NCBI GenBank assembly: GCA_035295845.1
Contig: DATGIF010000020.1
Coordinates: forward strand, 1-37,763
Direction of reading: 5' to 3'
Source of the DNA: Palsa-892 sp035295845
GTDB taxonomy: Bacteria > Pseudomonadota > Alphaproteobacteria > Rhizobiales > Xanthobacteraceae
DNA: 37,763 nucleotides
Shown here: positions 34,224 to 37,763 of the stretch, piece by piece
How the letters are laid out: each line of letters begins with the position of its first letter
Numbering within the stretch: position 1 is the first letter of the stretch
Position numbers and translations under genes: made by a program
Notes under the pieces: model-generated
Seen by the model: the letters and a program-made list of their open reading frames with translations, nothing else
Databases searched by the model: none
What the model was told of the DNA's origin: nothing

Positions 34224-37013
34224 ATGACCGCGCAGCGGTTGTTGCGCAGGTTCATCATTGTGGCTTGTTGGCTGGCGGCATCGCCTTTGCCGCTCGCAAG
34301 CCTTGGATTCGCCGATAGCTTCGACGACGACCGCAAGGTTTGCGGGGGCACCACTGGTTCCCTCGATGCGATTATTGCCGCCTGCACCCGCCAAATCGAT
34401 TCCGGCCGCGTCAAGGAGGGCGACCTTGCGCTGACCTATTACAACCGCGGCAACAAGTGGAGAAACAAGGGCGAGCACGACAAGGCGCTCGCCGATTACA
34501 ACGAAGCGATCCGGCTCAAGTCGAAATACACCGACGCCCTCAATAACCGCGGCCTCACCTGGTACGCCAAGGGCGATCTCGATAAAGCGCTCGCCGATTA
34601 CAACGAAGTGCTTTCGATCGACCCGAAATACACGCACGCGCTCAACAATCGCGGCAATGTATGGAGCGACCGGCGCGACTATGACCACGCCATTGCCGAC
34701 TATAGCGAGGCGATCAAGGCGGACTCCAACTACGTTTTCGCCTACCACAACCGCGGCATTGCCTGGAGGAACAAGGGCGAGCACGACAAGGCGCTCGCCG
34801 ACTTCAGCCAGGCGATCAAGCTCGATCCCAATTATGTGAGCGCCTACAACTATCGGGGCCTGTCCTGGTACAGCAAGAACGAGCTCAGCAAGGCCATCGA
34901 TGATTTCACAGCGGCGCTCCGCCTCGATCCGAAATACGTCTACTCGCTCAACAACCGCGCAAATGCCTGGCTTGATCAGCGCGAGTACGATCTCGCGATC
35001 GCCGACTACAGTGATGCGATCAAGAGCGATCCCACCTACGCTTATGCCTATAATGGCCGCGGCAATGCCTTGCGCGACAAGGGCGAACTCGACAAGGCGA
35101 TTGCCGACTACAGCGAAGCAATCAGGATCAATCCGAAACTCGTCGACCCTTATAACGGCCGCGGCAATGCCTGGCAGGACAAAGGCGAACTCGACAAGGC
35201 GATTGCTGACTACGGCGAAGCGATCAAGCTCAGTCCGAACTACCCCTACCCCTATAACGGCCGCGGCAATGCCTGGAAGGAAAAAGGGGATCCCGACAAG
35301 GCGATCGCCGATTACAGCGAGGCCATCCGGATCAATCCGAAATTCATCGCTCCCTACAACGGCCGCGGCAATGCCTGGTATGACAAGAATGACTACGACA
35401 AGGCGCTCGCCGACTACAACCAGGCGATCAAGCTCGATGTGAAATATTTCTACGCCTATAACGGCCGCGGCAATGTGTGGAAGGAAAAGGGCGATCTCGA
35501 TCGCGCCCTCGACGATTACAACGAGGCCATCAAGCTCAATCCGAAATACGCTCTTGCCTATAATGGCCGCGGCAATACCTGGCGCGACAAGGGCGAACTC
35601 GACAAGGCAATCGCCGATTACAGCGAGGGCATCAAGTACAACTCCAACTCACCCTATTTCTACAATGGCCGCGGCAACGCATTGAAAGATAAGGGTGAGT
35701 ACGACAAGGCAATTTCCGATTACAATGACGCGATCAGGCTCGATCCCAAATACCACTATGCCTATAACGGCCGCGGCACGACCTGGATGGAAAAGGGCGA
35801 CATCGACAAGGCTATCGCCGATTTTACCGACTCGATCCGCGTCAAGCCGACCTACGTTCTTGCCTACGCCAATCGCGGTGAGGCCTGGCGGCTGAAGGGC
35901 GACCTCGACCGCTCGATCTCCGACCTCGACAAGGCGATCCAGACGAACCCCACCAACGCCCTCTTCCATACCTATCGCGGCAATGCCTGGCGGTATAAGG
36001 GCGAATTCGACAAGGCCTTCGCCGATTTCGACGACGCACTGCGCTCGCAGCCTGAATTCGTCGCGGCCTTTGTCGGCCGCGCCCTCACCTACGAGAAGAA
36101 AGGCGATATCGAGAGCGCCAAGACCAACTTCGAAAAGGCCGCGAATCTCAAACCGCGCACTTACTTCGACACCACCAGATCGGCGCAGGAGACGGCGCGT
36201 GCGCGGCTTGCGGCGCTTTCGGCGACCGGCACGTCTGCCCCGCAGCCGCAACAGCAGCCAAAGCCGGCTGAACCCCCCACCGTCGTGCCGGCGTCAGGCA
36301 CGCGGATTGCCCTCGTGATCGGCAACTCGCGATACAAGAACGTCGCGCCCCTGCCGAATCCTCTTCGCGACGCCCAGACCATCGCCGCGACACTGCGCTC
36401 CGTCGGCTTCCAGACCGTCGAACTCGACGACGATCTTACGCGCGAGAATATGACGAAGGCGCTCCACGACTTCGCCGACAAGGCCGACAAGGCCGATTGG
36501 GCACTCGTCTATTTCGCCGGCCATGGCATCGAGATCGGCGGCGTGAATTACCTTGTGCCGATCGACGCCAAGCTTGCCGTCGATCGTGATGCCCAATTCG
36601 AAGCGATCCCGCTCGATCAGGTGCTCAGCGCGATCGACGGCGCGAAAAAGCTGAAGCTGATCCTCCTCGATGCCTGCCGCGAAAATCCCTTTGCGCCACG
36701 GCTGACAACCGCAACCCGTAGCGTCACCCGCGGTCTTGCCCCGATCGAACCCGAAGGGCCGACCCGCGGCAAGGGCGCGACCCTCGTGGTCTACGCGGCG
36801 AAGCACGGTCAGGTCGCCCTCGACGGCAAAAATTCGAACAGCCCCTTCGTGACGGCCCTCGTGCAACGGCTGCCGACGCCGGGCGTCGAGATCAACAAGA
36901 TTTTCCGCCTGGTGCGCGACGACGTGATGGAAGCGACCGAAGGCCGCCAGGAGCCCTTCACCTATGGCTCAACGCCGGGCCGCGAGGATTATTTCTTCGT
37001 GGCGTCGCACTAA
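34224..37013 (+). CDS. Exported protein with 17 TPRs and a C-terminal caspase-like (C14) domain
   Basis: A 929-residue protein. A signal peptide (about 1-30: LLRRFIIVACWLAASPLPLASLGFA) points to export. Residues 72-649 are 17 tandem 34-residue tetratricopeptide repeats; eight of them (7-14) begin with YNGRG and most carry 'DKAIADYSEAI'. After a Pro/Gln-rich linker (about 666-690) is a caspase-fold domain: RIALVIGNSRYKNVAPLPNP at the start, catalytic H767 in YFAGHGIEIGG and C818 in LLDACRENPF. Bacterial caspase homologues are cysteine proteases, usually cutting after Lys or Arg; activity here is predicted from the intact dyad only. The ribosome binding site GGGGGAGG precedes the ATG, and an extended -10 lies upstream. 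It ends 2 nt before the convergent yidD gene. Function unknown. Confidence 0.88.
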   Translation: MTAQRLLRRFIIVACWLAASPLPLASLGFADSFDDDRKVCGGTTGSLDAIIAACTRQIDSGRVKEGDLALTYYNRGNKWRNKGEHDKALADYNEAIRLKSKYTDALNNRGLTWYAKGDLDKALADYNEVLSIDPKYTHALNNRGNVWSDRRDYDHAIADYSEAIKADSNYVFAYHNRGIAWRNKGEHDKALADFSQAIKLDPNYVSAYNYRGLSWYSKNELSKAIDDFTAALRLDPKYVYSLNNRANAWLDQREYDLAIADYSDAIKSDPTYAYAYNGRGNALRDKGELDKAIADYSEAIRINPKLVDPYNGRGNAWQDKGELDKAIADYGEAIKLSPNYPYPYNGRGNAWKEKGDPDKAIADYSEAIRINPKFIAPYNGRGNAWYDKNDYDKALADYNQAIKLDVKYFYAYNGRGNVWKEKGDLDRALDDYNEAIKLNPKYALAYNGRGNTWRDKGELDKAIADYSEGIKYNSNSPYFYNGRGNALKDKGEYDKAISDYNDAIRLDPKYHYAYNGRGTTWMEKGDIDKAIADFTDSIRVKPTYVLAYANRGEAWRLKGDLDRSISDLDKAIQTNPTNALFHTYRGNAWRYKGEFDKAFADFDDALRSQPEFVAAFVGRALTYEKKGDIESAKTNFEKAANLKPRTYFDTTRSAQETARARLAALSATGTSAPQPQQQPKPAEPPTVVPASGTRIALVIGNSRYKNVAPLPNPLRDAQTIAATLRSVGFQTVELDDDLTRENMTKALHDFADKADKADWALVYFAGHGIEIGGVNYLVPIDAKLAVDRDAQFEAIPLDQVLSAIDGAKKLKLILLDACRENPFAPRLTTATRSVTRGLAPIEPEGPTRGKGATLVVYAAKHGQVALDGKNSNSPFVTALVQRLPTPGVEINKIFRLVRDDVMEATEGRQEPFTYGSTPGREDYFFVASH
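34437..36170 (+). repeat. Seventeen tandem 102-bp repeats encoding TPRs
   Basis: The 102-bp unit encodes one 34-residue TPR. Repeats 7-14 are closest to each other in both protein and DNA (YNGRGNxWxxKGexDKAIADY pattern), while repeats 1-6 and 15-17 are more divergent, consistent with recent expansion of the middle by unequal crossing-over. Copy number may vary between strains. Confidence 0.85.
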
Positions 37014-37015
37014 GG

Positions 37016-37363
37016 TTACGGCGCCCGGTCGTTTGTGCCGCGCCAGCGGCCATACCGCCACGGCAAATACCAGCGTGCGCCCGCCGGCGTATGGCGCGGA
37101 ACGAAATCGAGCCCCGCGGTTCCCAGCGGATGACAGCGCAGAATGCGCGCGAGCGCCATCCAGCCGCCCGCCCACAGGCCATGACGGTGGATCGCCTCGT
37201 CGGCATATTCCGAGCACGTCGGCAGATGGCGGCAGCGAAAGCCGATGAGCGGTGACAGCGTATAGCGATAGAGCTTGATCAATCCGCGCCCGAAGGCGCG
37301 CGGCACCTGCCGGACGATCTCGCCAAATGCCTCGAACCGGGAGGTCGCCTGGCGCGATTCCAT
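37016..37363 (-). CDS. yidD: Membrane protein insertion efficiency factor
   Basis: A 115-residue YidD-family protein. The signature LIKLYRYTLSPLIGFRCRHLPTCSEYADEAI is clear (about 28-58, residues C44 and C50), followed by GLWAGGWMALARILRCHP. YidD is a small inner-membrane-associated protein that helps the YidC insertase. The C-terminal extension (about 30 residues) is normal for alphaproteobacteria. It starts 3 nt after the NifU-like gene stop, so both are one transcript. Confidence 0.93.
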   Translation of the reverse strand: MESRQATSRFEAFGEIVRQVPRAFGRGLIKLYRYTLSPLIGFRCRHLPTCSEYADEAIHRHGLWAGGWMALARILRCHPLGTAGLDFVPRHTPAGARWYLPWRYGRWRGTNDRAP

Positions 37364-37366
37364 CGC

Positions 37367-37763
37367 CTACTCGGCCGCCTGCTTGGCGCGGCCCTCGATC
37401 TGGTTGATGGCGTCCACCACGGCATCGAAAGTGAGCAAGGTGGAGGCGTGACGTGCGTGGTAATTACGTACCGGCTCCAGTACTTTGAGATCCGCCCACT
37501 TGCCCTGCGGAGGGGCGCCGTTTTCCTTCAGCATCTTCCGCATTTCGGAACGGAGCCCCCGCAACTCCTCGGCCGTTGCGCCAATAACGTTGCGAGCCAT
37601 GATTGAGGATGACGCCTGCCCCAGAGCACAGGCTCTCACTTCATGGGCAAAATCGACGACTTTGCCGCCCTTCATGGCGAGGTCGACGGTAACGGTTGAG
37701 CCGCAAAGCTTGGAATGGGCGGTTGCCGAGGCATCCGGCTTTTCGAGCCGCCCCAGGCGGGGA
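37367..37763 (-). CDS. NifU/IscU-like Fe-S cluster scaffold protein, 3' part (partial)
   Basis: The visible part is in frame to the right edge of the window and covers about 131 residues. Upstream sequence reads PRLGRLEKPDASATAHSKLC, with the first conserved Cys, then a second in VRACALGQASSSIMARN. The third IscU cysteine is absent: the corresponding region reads VRNYHARHASTLLTF. This matches an alphaproteobacterial 'iron-sulfur cluster assembly scaffold' subfamily that lacks the third cysteine, so function as a true scaffold is uncertain. The start lies outside the window. It is translationally close to yidD (3 nt). Confidence 0.88.
   Translation of the reverse strand, partial: PRLGRLEKPDASATAHSKLCGSTVTVDLAMKGGKVVDFAHEVRACALGQASSSIMARNVIGATAEELRGLRSEMRKMLKENGAPPQGKWADLKVLEPVRNYHARHASTLLTFDAVVDAINQIEGRAKQAAE

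Noticed and set aside
34437..36170. Regular 102-bp periodicity that might suggest CRISPR or satellite DNA
   Set aside because: The repeats are in frame and encode TPRs; there are no unique spacers or short conserved repeats.

Overview
This is chromosomal DNA of a high-GC alphaproteobacterium, most likely a member of Hyphomicrobiales (Bradyrhizobium, Xanthobacteraceae or Beijerinckiaceae-like). The assignment is inference from family content: a tRNA-Tyr/tRNA-Gly/tuf block beside rlmB, a DUF2336 protein, a HPt/receiver pair, TAXI and Sel1-like proteins, and a NifU-like/yidD pair. I see no phage, transposon, IS element or CRISPR array. Most of the window is ordinary housekeeping and metabolism, with one distinctive three-gene block near the right end.

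Layout. 1-504: 5' end of tuf with tRNA-Gly(TCC) and tRNA-Tyr(GTA) upstream on the minus strand, driven by a good sigma70-type promoter. 610-4153: rlmB, an SDR reductase and an MHS-type transporter, closed by a strong terminator. 4189-8141: a divergent pair made of a GT2 polyprenyl-phosphate-sugar-synthase-like enzyme and an STT3-like GT-C membrane protein, then two small unknown genes. 8274-10711: tRNA-Thr(TGT) facing a membrane protein fused to a spermidine-synthase-like domain. 10773-13065: an iron-uptake operon (outer-membrane barrel, cupredoxin, FTR1 permease). 13128-20229: metF-metH (B12-dependent methionine synthesis) divergent from a cobalamin-riboswitch-controlled btuB-like receptor; the shared intergenic region also carries a perfect 20-bp palindrome at the metF promoter.

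20241-25011: cutA, nadK, a single-domain response regulator with an HPt protein, a DUF2336 protein and a lytic transglycosylase; no histidine kinase is present. 25124-29053: MaoC hydratase, HpcH/HpaI-type lyase, flavin reductase, nitroreductase, a secreted unknown, and a 49-residue lipoprotein gene. 29111-31054: thrS. 31618-37013: a plus-strand block of TAXI solute-binding protein, membrane-anchored Sel1/TPR-like protein and an exported protein with 17 TPRs plus a caspase-like domain. 37016-37763: yidD and the 3' part of a NifU/IscU-like scaffold gene.

The genes are linked functionally in several places. The B12 receptor is regulated by B12 and lies back to back with the B12-dependent methionine synthase operon. 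The iron operon has an outer-membrane, periplasmic and inner-membrane component. The GT2/GT-C pair could form a lipid-linked sugar donor and acceptor module. The TAXI/Sel1/TPR-caspase block lies between minus-strand thrS and yidD, and is the best candidate here for an uncharacterised envelope system.
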